Made by a program: the position numbers and the translations under genes. Positions 10,041 to 22,996 of a stretch of DNA of 64,000 nucleotides are shown piece after piece; position 1 is the first letter of the stretch, and the number at the start of each line of letters is the position of its first letter. Origin of the DNA: Turnera subulata (Eukaryota; Streptophyta; Magnoliopsida; Malpighiales; Passifloraceae). The stretch covers positions 1 to 64,000 of the forward strand of contig JAKUCV010000299.1 of NCBI GenBank assembly GCA_028386065.3. Reading direction: 5' to 3'. The notes under the pieces are model-generated. The model searched no databases. It was given only the letters and a program-made list of their open reading frames with translations, and had not been told where the DNA came from.

Positions 10041-11581
10041 TGTTAGTGTAATGCCCAAAAGCCAATCATTGGATGATTATATAGTCATGTATGTTTATTA
10101 AGGTTTTATTCCAATAAATATATTTATTAGTGATAAACGCTTGCACATATTTATAACCTAAGAATATTTTATATTCTTGAATTGTCTCTAGTTGATTATT
10201 ATTATGGATGGGTTGTAATAATAAATTAAGACTAACGTTTGTTGAGAATTATATGAGATATGAATTCTACATACGGGTACAAGTTAGAGAACTTGTGGTC
10301 TGGACTGACCCGGCATAAGAACACTACATGGACTGTTATATATATGTTGTCATTAGTGGTTCTTATATGTACTATCCTTAGACCTGACATCATCAAGGTT
10401 CCCAACATATGAGTCGTGTACTTTGACATTACTCTTAGTTACCTGTAACTAAGTAAACCTTAGAGTAATTGTTGGGTACATGATATAATGTGTAGTGGGT
10501 TTTGTATGATCAAGATGGAATTCGTCCAACCCTTATAACGGGTATATTATCAGTTGGGCCTCTTGATAGGGTTGAACTGTAAATGCATGGCCATACTCAG
10601 ATTAAATGATATGGGGATATCATTTGTATCATTTTTACACAGTTAACTCAGGGATCAAGAAAACTTAGATTAAACATATACGAGAATGACATATTCCATG
10701 TCTCGTGCTTGATCTTGATAATGTGACGAAAGGATAATGATATTTTTCTGAGGCATAATGAATCAGTACTGATCTGGTCACTAGGGTAGCAATGATGTGT
10801 TGCTAGACACCGCTCATTGTTTATAATTATAAATGAGAGTTTATAATTATTGCCAACGTGATTAGTGCCTACAGGGTCACACACTTAGAGCTGTTGATTC
10901 GAGCCAGTGGTTAGACCATGGTTCGACCATGGTTCGACCAGTTTATTGAGCTACTGATTGGATCATGGTTGGACTGGGTTGTTTGGGTTAATCGGTTCAA
11001 TAGTTACCAGAGTTATTGAACCTGAATTATTGTCCAAAAGGCATGAAAGGATGTGTTGTTTTATATATATGCTGATATATATAATTGAGTTAGTGGAGAC
11101 ATGATCATGTTGATGATTGTGACTAAAGTATAGATAATGGAAAACACTATCATGCATGATAAGATGTATGTTTGATTAGGTTGGCCATTTATATATACTA
11201 ACTAACATTGATAAATATATATGGGATATACATGAAAGTGTGGTTAATGAGATTAACACACCAATCTCAAAAACACATCAAACACTCTCTAGTCTCAAGC
11301 TCTCGAAAATTCTGCAGCTAGCACTGCGGTTCAGGAGTGCTCGGGTTAGTGATCGTGAGACGGTTACTAGCGGTCATCAACGGTTCGTGTGGATACCGTA
11401 GAGGAGTCAGATTTCTGTCCGGTTCTTGCTGATTCGTATCATCAGTTGAGTGAAAGATCTCGACCAAACCAGGTACGAAATTTTTGTTATTCGGTTTACC
11501 CCGTTTCACATGGATCCTCCATTATTTCCGGGTTTTCTGCTGCGCATATTGTCTCTTTGTTTGCATACCTGGTTACTTACA
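10041..11581 (+). repeat. Copia-2 5' LTR, copy A (1541 bp)
   Basis: TGTTAGTG ... ACTTACA. It includes a short run of ACCATGGTT(G/C)G repeats near 10915-10975 whose number varies among the four LTRs. It shares diagnostic bases with the 5' LTR of B rather than with its own 3' LTR. Confidence 0.92.
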
Positions 11582-11582
11582 G

Positions 11583-11595
11583 TGGTAGCGGAGCC
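11583..11595 (+). promoter_or_regulatory. Copia-2 primer-binding site, copy A
   Basis: TGGTAGCGGAGCC, one base after the LTR. It has the same variant core as the other elements. Confidence 0.8.
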
Positions 11596-11868
11596 TTTTA
11601 TGAAACACTAAATCGAATTAGTTGTTTATATATATGATATGCTATATGTGATATGGCTTGATCATGATTGTGTAAGCAACATAACTTGATCATAGTTTAT
11701 TATGCTTCTGTTGATAGTATGTTTAAACTAGATCAATATAATTCTCATATATGTGATATGTTGAAGTTGGTTCTGTCAAAGGTGTTTGACAGCAGGTACT
11801 TGATTGGTATATGATAGCAATCAATTTGTACTTCTGGCAGAAAGTCGAATGAGTTCGATAAAGGGGCA

Positions 11869-12247
11869 TAACAGCGATGTTTATGGGTAAACATCGATGT
11901 TCTCTTCGGCCGAGTGGACAAAACATTAATGTTTAATGGTAAGCATCGATGTTCAACTTTGCTGATTATCTGCTGAAGGGTCAAAACATCGATGTTTAAT
12001 GATTAAACATCGATGTTCTCTTTGGTCGATAATCTACCGAGAGGTTCAAACATCGATGTTTACGTTCAAACATCGATGTTCAAGATCACAACATCGATGT
12101 TTAAGAAGTAAACATCGATGTTTTGAGCATTCGGCCAATTATTTGTAGTTCCAGAAACTCCAAACATCGATGTTTAAGTGTCAACATCGACGTTCTGAGG
12201 ATTCGCCAACCCCAAACATCGATGTTTAAGTGTCAACATCGATGTTT
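11869..12247. repeat. Seven pairs of the palindrome AACATCGATGTT (copy A)
   Basis: Fourteen sites in 379 bases, ten exact and four with one or two changes. They are arranged as seven pairs, with about 18-22 bases between the starts of partners and longer gaps between pairs. They lie in the untranslated leader of Copia-2. Confidence 0.9.
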
Positions 12248-13687
12248 TGAAGGTTCTGCCAATTAGTTCGATGTTCTGCATGCTAGATAACATGTTCTTA
12301 TGATCTTAATGATATATGAACAAGATGTTGATTGCTTGTTAACATTTTTATTCTTTTATAATCATGTCACATAGCTTGGTGTGTTGATTATAAATGATTG
12401 TATATGTAACGCCCCGGTTCTCCGTTTTTGGATTTATAAAGGAAATTCCGAATTTCGGTAATGGAAATAAAATTAACTTATTTCCCCTTCGGATTTATTA
12501 AATTTAAGCGGTAATAAGTCGCTTTTGAGCTTTGTCTGACGTAAAACGAGTTTCGGGATGAAACGCGACATATAACGTAGTTTCGGTTTAAACTACGTCG
12601 TTTTGGGTTTTAAAAAAAAAAAAAGTAAACCCCAGCACAGGCGCGCCCCTTCTTTCCCTTCTTTCCCTTCTTCACTTTTTCTTTTTCTTTTCTCCTTCAC
12701 TTTTTCTTTTTCTTCTGCCCGTTACACCTCCACCTAGCCGTTGCCGCCTCAACGACCTTGTCCCCCACAACCTCCTCTCTTCTTCGTCATCTTTTCCTTT
12801 TTCCTCTCTTATTCCTTCCTTCCATTTCCTCCCAGGTCGACCCCCGAGACCGTCACCCCATCCCATTTCTCTCTCACGCCACCGACATCACCATCATCTT
12901 CTACCTCTCCTCCTCGCGCCGCTGCTCTGCTTACCGTTGGAGGTCGCGGCTGCAGCAGAGACAAACCTAGGTCGCCAGTAGTTGGTGGTGATATTGTGGT
13001 GGCAGGGTGATCGGCCGGGACACGTTGGGTTCGGGCTTTGCGTGTGGATTGTGACTAGGCTCGGATTTCCGGTGGCGGGGTTGGACGGATTTGAGCAGGA
13101 GGTACTTGCTCTGGTTAGTGGTGGTTGTCAATGATTGGGCATCAGATCGGGGGAGACAGGTCCGAGACCCGTGAATCCCGGGTAAGCTTTTGCTTACTCA
13201 ATTTTTGTTTTCGTTTCAATTGATGTTGTTTCCCTTGGGAATGTGGGAAAAGAATGAGTTGGAATTCTGTAAGTTGTGTATTGAATTGAGTTTTGGTGTT
13301 GGATGATTGTTGTGGATGATGGCAGCTTTGGGAGAAATTTCCAGCGAGGTGACCGGAATCCGGTGAGCGCGCACTGTTCCGGCGGAGGGCTCGGGAATTT
13401 TCCGGCAAAGGCTCGGGTTCTGACCAGCGGAGTATATTTCTCGTTGTACGACTGTTTGACGGTAATTACTTTTGTTTTGTCTCGGTTTTGTCTTGTATAC
13501 GAATTTTGAATTATTTATCGAAATACATATTTATATGAACATATATATAACGTGAATTATGGATTACCGAGAGTGGAGAGTTAGAGTGTGTGGCCGGGGA
13601 GAACTTACCGACACGAATAGATCTTAGGCCGATCAACTCTTGGGCTCGGAAACGACTTTAGGACGGTTTTAGGAAAAACCTAGCCCA

Positions 13688-14140
13688 GGCCCAATAATTT
13701 CAATTTGAAGCCTAGGTTGTTCAAATGGACTTAAAGTGATAGACTTAAGACCTAATCAAGGATAATTAAATTCACAGACATTAAGAACGGGCCCGAAGCC
13801 CAATTTCATACTCGGTAAAATATGGACTTAAGAAAGTGGGCCCACGACCGGAATTTGTGATTAAGGATTTAGTGGGCTTTAGGCCCGAGAACCGTTAATG
13901 AACTAGGTTGTTCAAATGGACTAGGCCCAATAATTTCAATTTGAAGCCTAGGTTGTTCAAATGGACTTAAAGTGATAGACTTAAGACCTAATCAAGGATA
14001 ATTAAATTCACGGACATTAAGAACGGGCCCGAAGCCCAATTTCATACTCGGTAAAATATGGACTTAAGAAAGTGGGCCCACGGCCGGAATTTGTGATTAA
14101 GGATTTAGTGGGCTTTAGGCCCGAGAACCGTTAATGAACT
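13688..14140 (+). repeat. 236-bp tandem duplication inside the solo-LTR-like insert
   Basis: Two copies, beginning at 13688 and 13924 with GGCCCAATAATTT, are nearly identical, which suggests a recent event. Confidence 0.85.
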
Positions 14141-14724
14141 TAGACCGACGAACCTTAGATTCCTAATCATTGGAGTTAGGGAAAAGAATTTTTTTTTTTT
14201 TTTTTGGACTTAGACCCGGAAGTCTTATAATTGGATAGTTAGGGTCGGGAGATACTCGATTAGAGCATACCATTAGCATACATACACGTTTTATTCCTAA
14301 AATTTGTTTAGTGATTATATTATGTGCCGGTATTCAGGCACGGGAGATACCTCGGGAGCTGTAGACTCGGATCGGGAAGAAGTCATAAGCTGCATTTTTG
14401 AGGTGACATTACAAGTCTTTTTATATATGCTTTGTGAATGCATGTTGGTGTGGTTTGTTTGTTTACTTGCCTTGTTTGCTACATGCGATGATTGGAATTG
14501 TACACTTGCTTGTTCTCACATGCCTAATTTCTATATGAAAAACTGTTATGAAATGTAACATGTAATATGCTTAGGTGATAGTGAGTAGTTATGGGCCGAA
14601 GGCCCGGATTAAACAGGGACACATACCATTCACACTTCCCTGAAAGACATAATATACTTCAACAGAAATGTAAAGTGTAATTAAGAATAAAATACTAGAT
14701 TCTACTGTGGCGTCGGTTGGTAGC

Positions 14725-14901
14725 CCCGAGGGAGGGTTGGGTACCCTCGGGTCACATTATGCTGTTTAGCATGCCCAGGGGATGTAGGTGCACCCCTGGA
14801 AGACTTACACCGGTTAGGTGTGTCTGAGTGCACCCTCAGGTAGCTAGCGGCACTCGAGATTTGTCAGTGGTTTTTGGCCTCAGAATCTACCCCTTCTGAG
14901 G
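14725..14901 (+). repeat. Hairpin array in the solo-LTR-like insert
   Basis: Six consecutive hairpins with different stems: CCCGAGGG/CCCTCGGG (14725-14751), ATGCT/AGCAT with loop GTTT (14759-14772), CCAGGGG/CCCCTGG (14775-14799), ACACC/GGTGT (14807-14821), CTGAG/CTCAG (14824-14839) and CCTCAGAA/TTCTGAGG (14878-14901). Confidence 0.75.
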
Positions 14902-15684
14902 TTCGACATTTGGGTTTCACACCCTGATCTGATCAGATGCGCTACCGAGACTTGACTCACAGTAGAGGGCCCATAATGATAATAATAATTTAAACAACAA
15001 AAGTAACGCATTGAATCTAAATAATAAGAACAATAATACAATAAAATGTTTATGTGTTGGTGTGTGATTCTGATTTGCTTGTATGTTGTACTTGTGCTCG
15101 TGAGCTACTCACCCTACGAGCATGACTTCACTTTCATGTATATTTAGACTTTTAATGTTCACTGAGTAGGCGACTCACATAATCGCCACTGTTGTTTTTC
15201 AGACTTTAGATAGCGTGCTGTCCCACTTATACTATAGACTCGGAGTTCAGACACAGACATTTCAGCAGGTAGTTGTGCATCATCTCTCGGTGGGATCCAT
15301 AGGGCCATATGCATGTTATTTTCTACTTTGATTCTTATTTATTACTTTCTTTTTCCGCTGCATGAGTAATAATTCGAGATGTCATAAATGTTTTACATTT
15401 ATATCGGCGGTTTGCCGGAGATTAAATTGTGATATTATTTCGGCGTGATGCCGTGGTGGCTTACGACTTGATAAGCCGGTTGATCTCATTTATTTTTATG
15501 ACATCTCGTTGTTAATAAATTTTTATGGTAAATGTTTGTATGCTGAGGCATCGATTTTCGTATCCCGGGTTTCAAGAGTATTTTGATAATTCTCTTTCAA
15601 TTAAATATTTTATTTTATTAATTGGGATACGGGCTTCCACAGTATATGCGATATAAGATCACATGCATGTTATGTATGGAATGA

Positions 15685-15926
15685 GCACTCTTCTTTGTTT
15701 AGATCAACACTTGGTAGGTTTGCTAAAGCAAAGTACTAATGTTTATCCTAGCAAGATGCGATGGCATAATTGTTATGTATGGAAATAATTATTGATATAA
15801 ATATTAAGTTCCTCATGTGTTGCCTTCCATTGATAAGCACTCATCTTTGCTTAGATCAACACTTGGTGGGTTTGCCAAAGCAAAGTGCCAATGTTTATCA
15901 TAGCAAGGTGCGATGGGATAATTGTA
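15685..15926 (+). repeat. Two-copy direct repeat in Copia-2 leader (copy A)
   Basis: Two ~91-bp copies, starting GCACTC at 15685 and 15837, lie about 60 bases apart and differ at roughly a dozen positions. B has the same pair at 44769-44859 and 44921-45010. Confidence 0.75.
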
Positions 15927-16271
15927 ATATCCAAATTGCTTATTGTGGGTTGAACTTAACTAAGTCTTCTCAATAGGATTGGGGACTTAGAGGCAAAGAG
16001 TTGAGATAAGTCTATGAGATAGACAAGAACAAGAGTTGTTCACTCAACTATCTAAGAGTTACATGAGATGTAATTGACAAAGAGTTGTCTACCTAAATAA
16101 CTATGATATAAGCGGTTAGCCAAAGCTAACTTATCTTGTAGTGAAATATGGATCTTGGCCCACTCGTTATCATCTTGATTTATATGGTGGGATTATCATT
16201 TAATAAAATTCCTTGTTAAATGATTGTATACATGACTCTGATTTGTGTGAATTGATCATTGTAGAATTATC

Positions 16272-19200
16272 ATGGCACAAAACACAAGAACTATGTCACT
16301 GCGATCAGTCCTTCAGAAGGAAAAACTGAATGGGAAAAATTTCCTTAGTGGCACCGCAATTTGAGGATAGTCCTCAAGCAAGAAAAGAAATTGTACGTCC
16401 TTGAAGGGCCTGTTCCTGATGATCCGGCGCCTAATGCTCCTAGGGCAGAAAAGGATGCTTACAAGAAGCATGTTGATGAAGCATTGGATGTTGCTTGCCT
16501 TATGGTTATCGCTATGGACTCTGAGCTTCAGAAGCAACATGAGAATTTGGGTGCTTTCGATATGATCGAACACATGAAAATGCTCTTTGAAGAGCAAGCC
16601 GGGCATGAAAGGTATGAGACCTCAAAGGCATTATTCCAATACAAGATGGCTGAGTCATCACCTGTCAGACCTCATGTGCTCAAAATGATTGGATACATTG
16701 AGAGCCTTGAGGTGCTGGGTTTTCCTTTGCAAAGAGAGTTGTCTATTGATCTAGTCCTGCAATCGTTGTCGGATAGTTACAACTAATTTGTCATGAATTT
16801 CAACATGAATCATCTTGACAAATCTTTGTCTGAATTGCTTAACATGTTGGGAACAGTTGAGCAACAGATGAAGGCTAATAAATCCAACAACATTTTGATG
16901 GTTGGAAATGGCAAAGGAAAGGGAAAAGCCAAGTTTAGCAAGAAGAAGAAATGTGCCAAAAAGTTTGGTTCATGTGCATCTTCTTCTTCACATGTGCTGA
17001 AACCCAAAGGTGCTGTTGCAAAGGAAGGACAATATTTCCATTGCAAGAAACCTAGCCATTGGAAACGTAACTGCCATATTTACCTTGAGGAGGTGAAGAA
17101 ACAGAAGGGAAGTAAGACTTCCGCTTCAAGTATTCTTATTATAGAAGCTAATATTTCTATCTCTGCATCATGGGTATTAGATACCGGATGTGGTTCTCAC
17201 ATTTGTATAAATGTGCAGGATTTGAGAAAGAGTAGAAGATTAGCAAAGGGTGAAGTGGACCTGCGTGTTGGAAATAGAGCAAGAGTTGCTGCATTAGCCG
17301 TAGGGACTTATTATCTATCTTTACCGAGTGGTTTGGTTTTGGAACTTGATGATTGTTTTTATGTACCTACCATAAGCAGGAATTTGATTTCTGTCTCTTG
17401 TCTGGACAAGAAGGGTTTTTCATTCATAATAAAGAATAATTGTTGTTCTATTTATTTGAATGATATTTATTATGGTGGTGCATATTTAAGCAATGGTTTG
17501 TACGTTCTAAACCGAGAAACCCCAGTCTACAGCATTAATTCGAAGAAGGTTAAATTAAACGAATCTAATATGACCTGTCTCTGGCATTGTCATTTGGGCC
17601 AAATAAACGAGTCTCGTATTTCTAAACTCCATAAGAATGGGCTTTTAGACTCATTTGATTTTGAATCATATGAGACATGTGAGTCATGTTTATTGGGCAA
17701 AATGACGAAGGCTCCTTTGGCCGGTAAAGGTGAAAGGGCTTCAGACTTGTTAGGCCTTATACATTCTGATGTATGTGGCCCTATGTCAACATAGGCTAGA
17801 GGTGGATCTCAGTACTTTATTACATTTACTGATGATTATAGTAGATATGGCTATGTGTATCTTATGAAGCACAAGTCAGAATCCTTTGAAAAGTTCGAAG
17901 AATTCAAGAATGAAGTACAGAATCAACTTGGTAAGAGTATTAAAATGCTTCGATCTGATCGAGGAGGTGAATACTTAGACCGAGAATTTCTTTATCATTT
18001 AAAGGAATGTGGTATAGTATCACAACTTACTCCACCAGGTACACCTCAATGGAATGGTGTATCTGAAAGGAGAAACAAAACTCTGTTACACATGGTTCGT
18101 TCTATGATGAGTCAAGCTGACCTTCCTTCTTCATTTTGGGGACATGCTTTATTGACTGCTGCCTTTACACTTAACCGTGTTCCATCTAAATCGGTTGAAA
18201 AGACACCATATGAGATGTGGACTGGGAAACGTCCCAATTTGTCTTTTATGAAGATTTGGGGTTGTGAGGCTTACGTAAGACGTCAAGCATCAGACAAACT
18301 CGACCCTAAATCTGACAAGTGCCTTTTTGTTGGATATTCTAAAGAAACTAAAGGATATTATTTCTATAATCCCACAGAGCAAAAAGTGTTTGTTGCTCGT
18401 ACTGCTATTTTTCTAGAAAGAGAATTTATTTCTAGAGAGGTCAGTGGGAGAAAAATAGAACTCGAAGAAGTTCGAGTACACCAAGAAGCTATAGATACTG
18501 AGATGGAACAAGGACAGGACCCGCAAGTTGTTGTGGGTGAAAATCCTGTACCTGTAACACATGGACCACGTAGGTCTGATAGGACTCGGTATGAGCCTGA
18601 GAGATATGGATTTCCTTTGACTCATACTGGAGACGTAATGCTCATGGATGAAGATGAGCCCACTTCCTATCAGCAGGCAATTACGGGTCCAGACTCTAAG
18701 AAGTGGCTAGAAGCCATGAATTCTGAGATGGAATCCATGTATGAAAACAAGGTGTGGACCTTGGTTGATCCACTTGAAGGGGTAAAACCCATTGGGTGCA
18801 AGTGGGTCTATAAGAAGAAGACCGATATGGATGGTAATGTGATTACCTTTAAAGGGCGATTGGTTGCTAAAGGTTTCAAAAAAGTTCATGGTATTGACTA
18901 TGATGAAAATTTTTCGCCACTTGCCATGGTTAAATCCATCTGAATTCTATTGGCTATAGCTACATACCATGATTATGAGATATGGCAGATGAATGTCAAA
19001 ACTGCTTTCTTTAATGAAAATCTTTTAGAAGATGTGTACATGACACAACCTGAAGGTTTTGTCACTCCAGAGAATGCTAATAAGGTATGCAAATTGCAAA
19101 GATCCATTTATGGATTAAAGCAAGCTTCTAGGAGTTGGAATCTTCATTTTGATGAACTAATCAAATAGTTTGGTTTCATTAAGAACGAAGATGAGCCATG

Positions 19201-20158
19201 TGTTTACAAGAAGGTTAGTGGGAGCACTATCGTTTTCTTGTTGTTTTATGTTGACGACATTCTCCTCATTGGGAATGATATTCCAACACTACAGTCTGTA
19301 AAGACTTGGTTAGGAAAGAATTTTTCAGTGAAGGACTTAGGAGAAGCTGCCTACGTGCTAGGTATAAATATCTATAGAGATAGATCCAAAAGGCTTCTTG
19401 GCCTAAGTCAAAGTACATATATTGACATGGTACTTAAAAGGTTTAGCATGCAAGACTCCAAGAAAGATTTCTTGCCCATGTCACATGGCATAACTCTCTC
19501 AAATAATCAATGTCCTAGTACATCCAAGGAGAGAGAACAAATGAGTAAGATCCCTTATGCATCTGCAATACGATCTATCATATATGCCATGCTATGTACT
19601 CGACCAGATGTCGCATGTGCATTAAGTGTCACAAGCAGATATCAATTTGATCCCGGTGAAGGTCACTGGACAGCGGTTAAGATCATAGATGCTAGCTTCC
19701 AAACTAACAGGGATGATTTTAGATCGCAATCAGGTTATGTGTTTTGTCTTGGAGGTGGTGCTGTTTACTGGAAGAATTCAAAGCAAGAAACAGTTCCCGA
19801 TTCTACTACTGAGGCTGAATATACAGCTGCCTCTGATGCAGCGAAAGAGGCTGTTTGGATTAAAAAGTTCGTAACTGAACTTGGGGTGGTTTCGAGCATT
19901 GACATTCCGATTGAGCTCTATTGTGACAACAATGGAACAATCGCACAGGCTCAAGAACCTAGATACCACCAAAGATCCAAACATATACTCCGACGCTACC
20001 ATCTTATTAGAGAGATCATTGGCAGAGGCGATGTGAGGCTGTGCAAGGTTCTTTCTGAGAACAATGTAGCAGATCCTATGACTAAGCCGCTCACACAGCA
20101 GAAGCATGATGGTCATACTAGATCCATTGGTATTAGATACATGGATGATTGGCTTTAG
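16272..20158 (+). pseudogene. Copia-2 gag-pol polyprotein, copy A
   Basis: ATG at 16272 opens Gag. After a frameshift near 16350 come the UBN2-type Gag helices, a zinc knuckle with its first Cys changed ('YFHCKKPSHWKRNC'), protease ('WVLDTGCGSH'), integrase HHCC ('CHLGQ...CESCLLGK') and catalytic core ('HSDVCGP', 'TDDYSRYGYVYL', 'WNGVSERRN'), reverse transcriptase ('FYVDDILLIGND') and RNase H ('TTEAEYTAASDAAKEAVWIKK'). Stops interrupt it at 16784, 17792, 18941 and 19166. The stop at 17792 is shared with B. Both copies also share an in-frame deletion before the RNase H domain ('HWTAVK' joined directly to 'DASFQT'). The domain order protease-integrase-RT-RNase H defines Ty1/Copia. It is dead. 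Confidence 0.92.
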
Positions 20159-20172
20159 TGCAAGTGGGAGAT

Positions 20173-21712
20173 TGTTAGTGTAATGCCCAAAAGCCAATCA
20201 TTGGATGATTATATAGTCATGTATATTTATTAAGATTTTATTCTAATAAATAAGTTTATCAGTGATAAATGCTTGCACATATTTATAACCTAAGAATATT
20301 TTATATTCTTGAATTATCCCTAGTCGATTATTATTATGGATGGGTTGTAATAATAAATTAAGACTAGCGTATGCTGAGAATTATATGAGATATGAATTCT
20401 ACATACGGGTACAAGTTAGAGAACTTGTGGTCTGGACTGACCCAACATAAGAACAATACATGGACTGTTATATATGTTGTCATTAGTGGTTCTTATATGT
20501 ACTATCCTTAGACCTGAGATCATCAAGGTTCCCAACATATGAGTCGTGTACTTTGACATTACTCTTAGTTACCCGTAACTGAGTAAATCTTAGAGTAATT
20601 GTTGGGTACATGATATAATGTGTAGTGGGTTTTGTATGATCAAGATGGAATTCGTCCAACCCTTATAACGGGTATATTATCAGTTGGGCCTCTTGATAGA
20701 GTTGAACTGTAAATGCATGGCCATGCTCAGATTAAATGATATGGGAATATCATTTGTATCTATTTTACACAGTTAACTCAGGGATCAAGAAAACTTAGAT
20801 TAAACATATACGAGAATGACATATTCCATGTCTCGTGTTTGATCTTGATAATGTGACGAAAGGATAATCACATTTTTTCGAGGCATAATGAATCAGTACT
20901 GATCTGGTCACTTGGGTAGCAATGATGTGTTGCTAGACACCGCTCATTGTTTATAATTATAAATGAGTGTTTATAATTATTGCCAACGTGATTAGTGCCT
21001 ACAGGATCACACACTTAGAACTGTTGATTCAAGCCAGTGGTTAGACCATGGTTGGACCATGGTTCGACCAGGTTTATTGAGCTAGTGGTTGGACCATGGT
21101 TGGATCGGGTCATTTGGGTTGATCGGTTCAATTGTTACCAGAATTATTGAACCTGAATTATTGTCCAAAAGGCATGAAAGGATGTGTTGTTTTATATATA
21201 TGTTGATATATATAATTGAGTTAGTCGAGACATGATCATGTTGATGATTGTGACTAAAGTATAGATAATGGAAAACACTATCATGCATGATAAGATGTAT
21301 GTATGATTACATTGGCCATTTATATATACTAACTAACATTGATAAATATATATGGGATATACATGAAAGTGTGGTTAATGAGAATAACACACCAATCTCA
21401 AAAACACATCAAACACTCTCTAGTCTCAAGTTCTCGGAAATTCTGCAGCTAGCACTGCGGTTCGGGAGTGCTCGGGTTAGTGATCGTGAGACGGTTACTA
21501 GCGGTCATCAACGATTCGTGTGGATACTATAGAGGAGTCGGATTTCTGTCCGGTTCTTGGTGATTCGTATCATCAGTTGAGTGAAAGATCTCGACCAAAC
21601 CAGGTACAAAAGTTTTGTTATTCGGTTTACCCCGTTTCACATGGATCCTCTATTAGTTCTGGGTTTTCCGCTGCGCATATTGTCTCTTTGTTTCCATACC
21701 CGGTTACTTACA
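20173..21712 (+). repeat. Copia-2 3' LTR, copy A (1540 bp)
   Basis: TGTTAGTG ... ACTTACA, directly after the purine-rich AGTGGGAGA. It is followed by the target duplication AGGAT at 21713-21717. Confidence 0.92.
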
Positions 21713-22793
21713 AGGATGAAGCCATAACTTTTGCACCGAAGAAAAGACACAAGCAGTCCAAGTGGGGCAAGTCAAAGTCTACGACTGCCTATATAGAAAC
21801 AAGAATAGTGCGATCTTAAAGGAGTCAGAGGGGGATTCCTCTGGGAAGGAAAATGCCGAAAAGGAGCAAGTTAGGATGGGGTCATTAAGGATCTTGAATG
21901 TCGTGCAAGTTAATAGACCAATGCTAAAGGAAGGACGCATGTTTACTAAAGTGCAGATTGGGGAGCAAGAGATTGATGCTTTGATTGATACTGGTGTTAC
22001 TCACAACTTTCTTGTAGGTGATGAAGCAAAGAAGCTGGACATCACAATTACCAAGGAGTTGAGCACAATGAAGGCAACCAATACAGCACAACCTATCATT
22101 GGTGTGGCACGAGGTGTAGAAATTAACTTGGGGGATTGGCGAGGCAAGATCGAGTTGACCGTGGTTCCACTTGACGACTATCCCATGATATTGGGGATGG
22201 AATTTTTCGAGAAGACAAATGCGTCAATTCTCGTGGGTGCTGGCCAGATTCGCATGCCAAGAGGCACGAGTAATTGTAAGGTGCAAACTAGGCGAGAGGA
22301 CAGGAAGTCGAGGAAGAAACTTTTTGCAGTCTAGTTGGTGCAAAAAGATCACGCAAAGGCACAAGAGGTGAGTAGGCAAACAATGGAAGCAACAGTGACA
22401 CCATGTACTGTGGCACAGTTGGCGGGGGTGGCAGGAACCACAAAATCTTTGAAGATTGATTTCTTGAAAGAGATCAAGCTTGGAAGTGCTTCACCAAAGG
22501 TAGGTCTAAAAAGTGAAGACAAGAAGACAAGTTCTTCACAAGGAGACTGTGATGACTATAGTGGTGGAGACTGTATGGAAGCACAAGGTTACAAGAAGAG
22601 TGACCAAGGTGCATGTTCGTGTGCAGTGAAATGGAAACTAGAGATGGCCAATTCAAAGGAAGTTTGGAGGTCCAAAAGATGGCGGATTCCAAGTACTTCA
22701 GAGAAGATTGTGGCGCACATGAAGGTCATTCATTGGCAGGGACAAGGAGCTCGAGTACTCAGTCCTTTGCAACGGAAGGAGCAGTGTTATTAA
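21713..22793 (+). pseudogene. GYP gag tail and aspartic protease, copy A
   Basis: The frame resumes after the Copia-2 insertion with 'KDEAITFAPKKR', then a frameshift. The open segment at 21762-22334 contains a retropepsin: 'IDALIDTGVTHNFL' carries the active-site D-T-G, followed downstream by 'YPMILGMEFFEK' in the place of the usual second conserved element of gypsy proteases. A stop at 22332 precedes a 150-residue tail (22335-22793) of unrecognised sequence that ends at the hAT MITE. RT and integrase are absent. B has the equivalent at 53877-54960. Confidence 0.75.
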
Positions 22794-22975
22794 ACTTGGA
22801 CCGGGGGTTGAACCGGTCGAGCCTCTGGGTCGCGGTTTTCTCGGGTAAATACTGGCCAAACCACGATTCAACCGTAAATTAACAAAGGAACGAATAACCC
22901 GAAGACCCAGTCGGGTCATGGTTAACCGGGTTCGACCGTCCGGGCCGGTCTGGGTTTGATAACACTAGGAAGGAG
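22774..22975. mobile_element. Small hAT MITE (22782-22967), copy A
   Basis: 186 bp, with terminal inverted repeats reading about CAGTGTTATYAAAC, flanked on both sides by the 8-bp target duplication GGAAGGAG. It is GC-rich and has no coding potential. The same insertion is at 54949-55134 in B. Confidence 0.88.
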
Positions 22976-22996
22976 TGACCAAAGTTAAGGTGGGAG

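Larger units (their letters stand above)
12405..15641 (+). mobile_element. Solo-LTR-like insertion in Copia-2 leader (copy A only)
   Basis: Begins TGTAACGCCCCGG and ends CTTCCACA, with target duplication GTATA (12400-12404 and 15642-15646). B has the empty site. It has no primer-binding site, polypurine tract or coding sequence, so a long solo LTR (3237 bp) is the simplest reading. It resembles in design the LTR at 60993-63423, which does have a primer-binding site after it, and the inverted insert at 45500-48614 in B. Confidence 0.7.
10041..21712 (+). mobile_element. Copia-2: full-length but dead Ty1/Copia element, copy A
   Basis: 5' LTR 10041-11581, primer-binding site 11583, palindrome-rich leader, polyprotein 16272-20158 and 3' LTR 20173-21712. 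It sits inside GYP gag with the 5-bp target duplication AGGAT (10036-10040 and 21713-21717). It is interrupted by a solo-LTR-like insertion (12405-15641). It carries nonsense codons and an internal deletion shared with B. Confidence 0.92.

Noticed and set aside
10963..11157. Recurring short minus-strand frames in all Copia-2 LTRs (MHDSVFHYLYF..., MCDPVGTNHV..., MSKYTTHML...)
   Set aside because: They lie in LTR non-coding DNA, are variable in length between the four LTRs and have no start context. They are repeats of the same LTR, not genes.
11869..12247. The AACATCGATGTT array as a CRISPR array
   Set aside because: The repeats are 12-bp palindromes with short, irregular spacers in a plant retrotransposon leader; CRISPR does not occur here.
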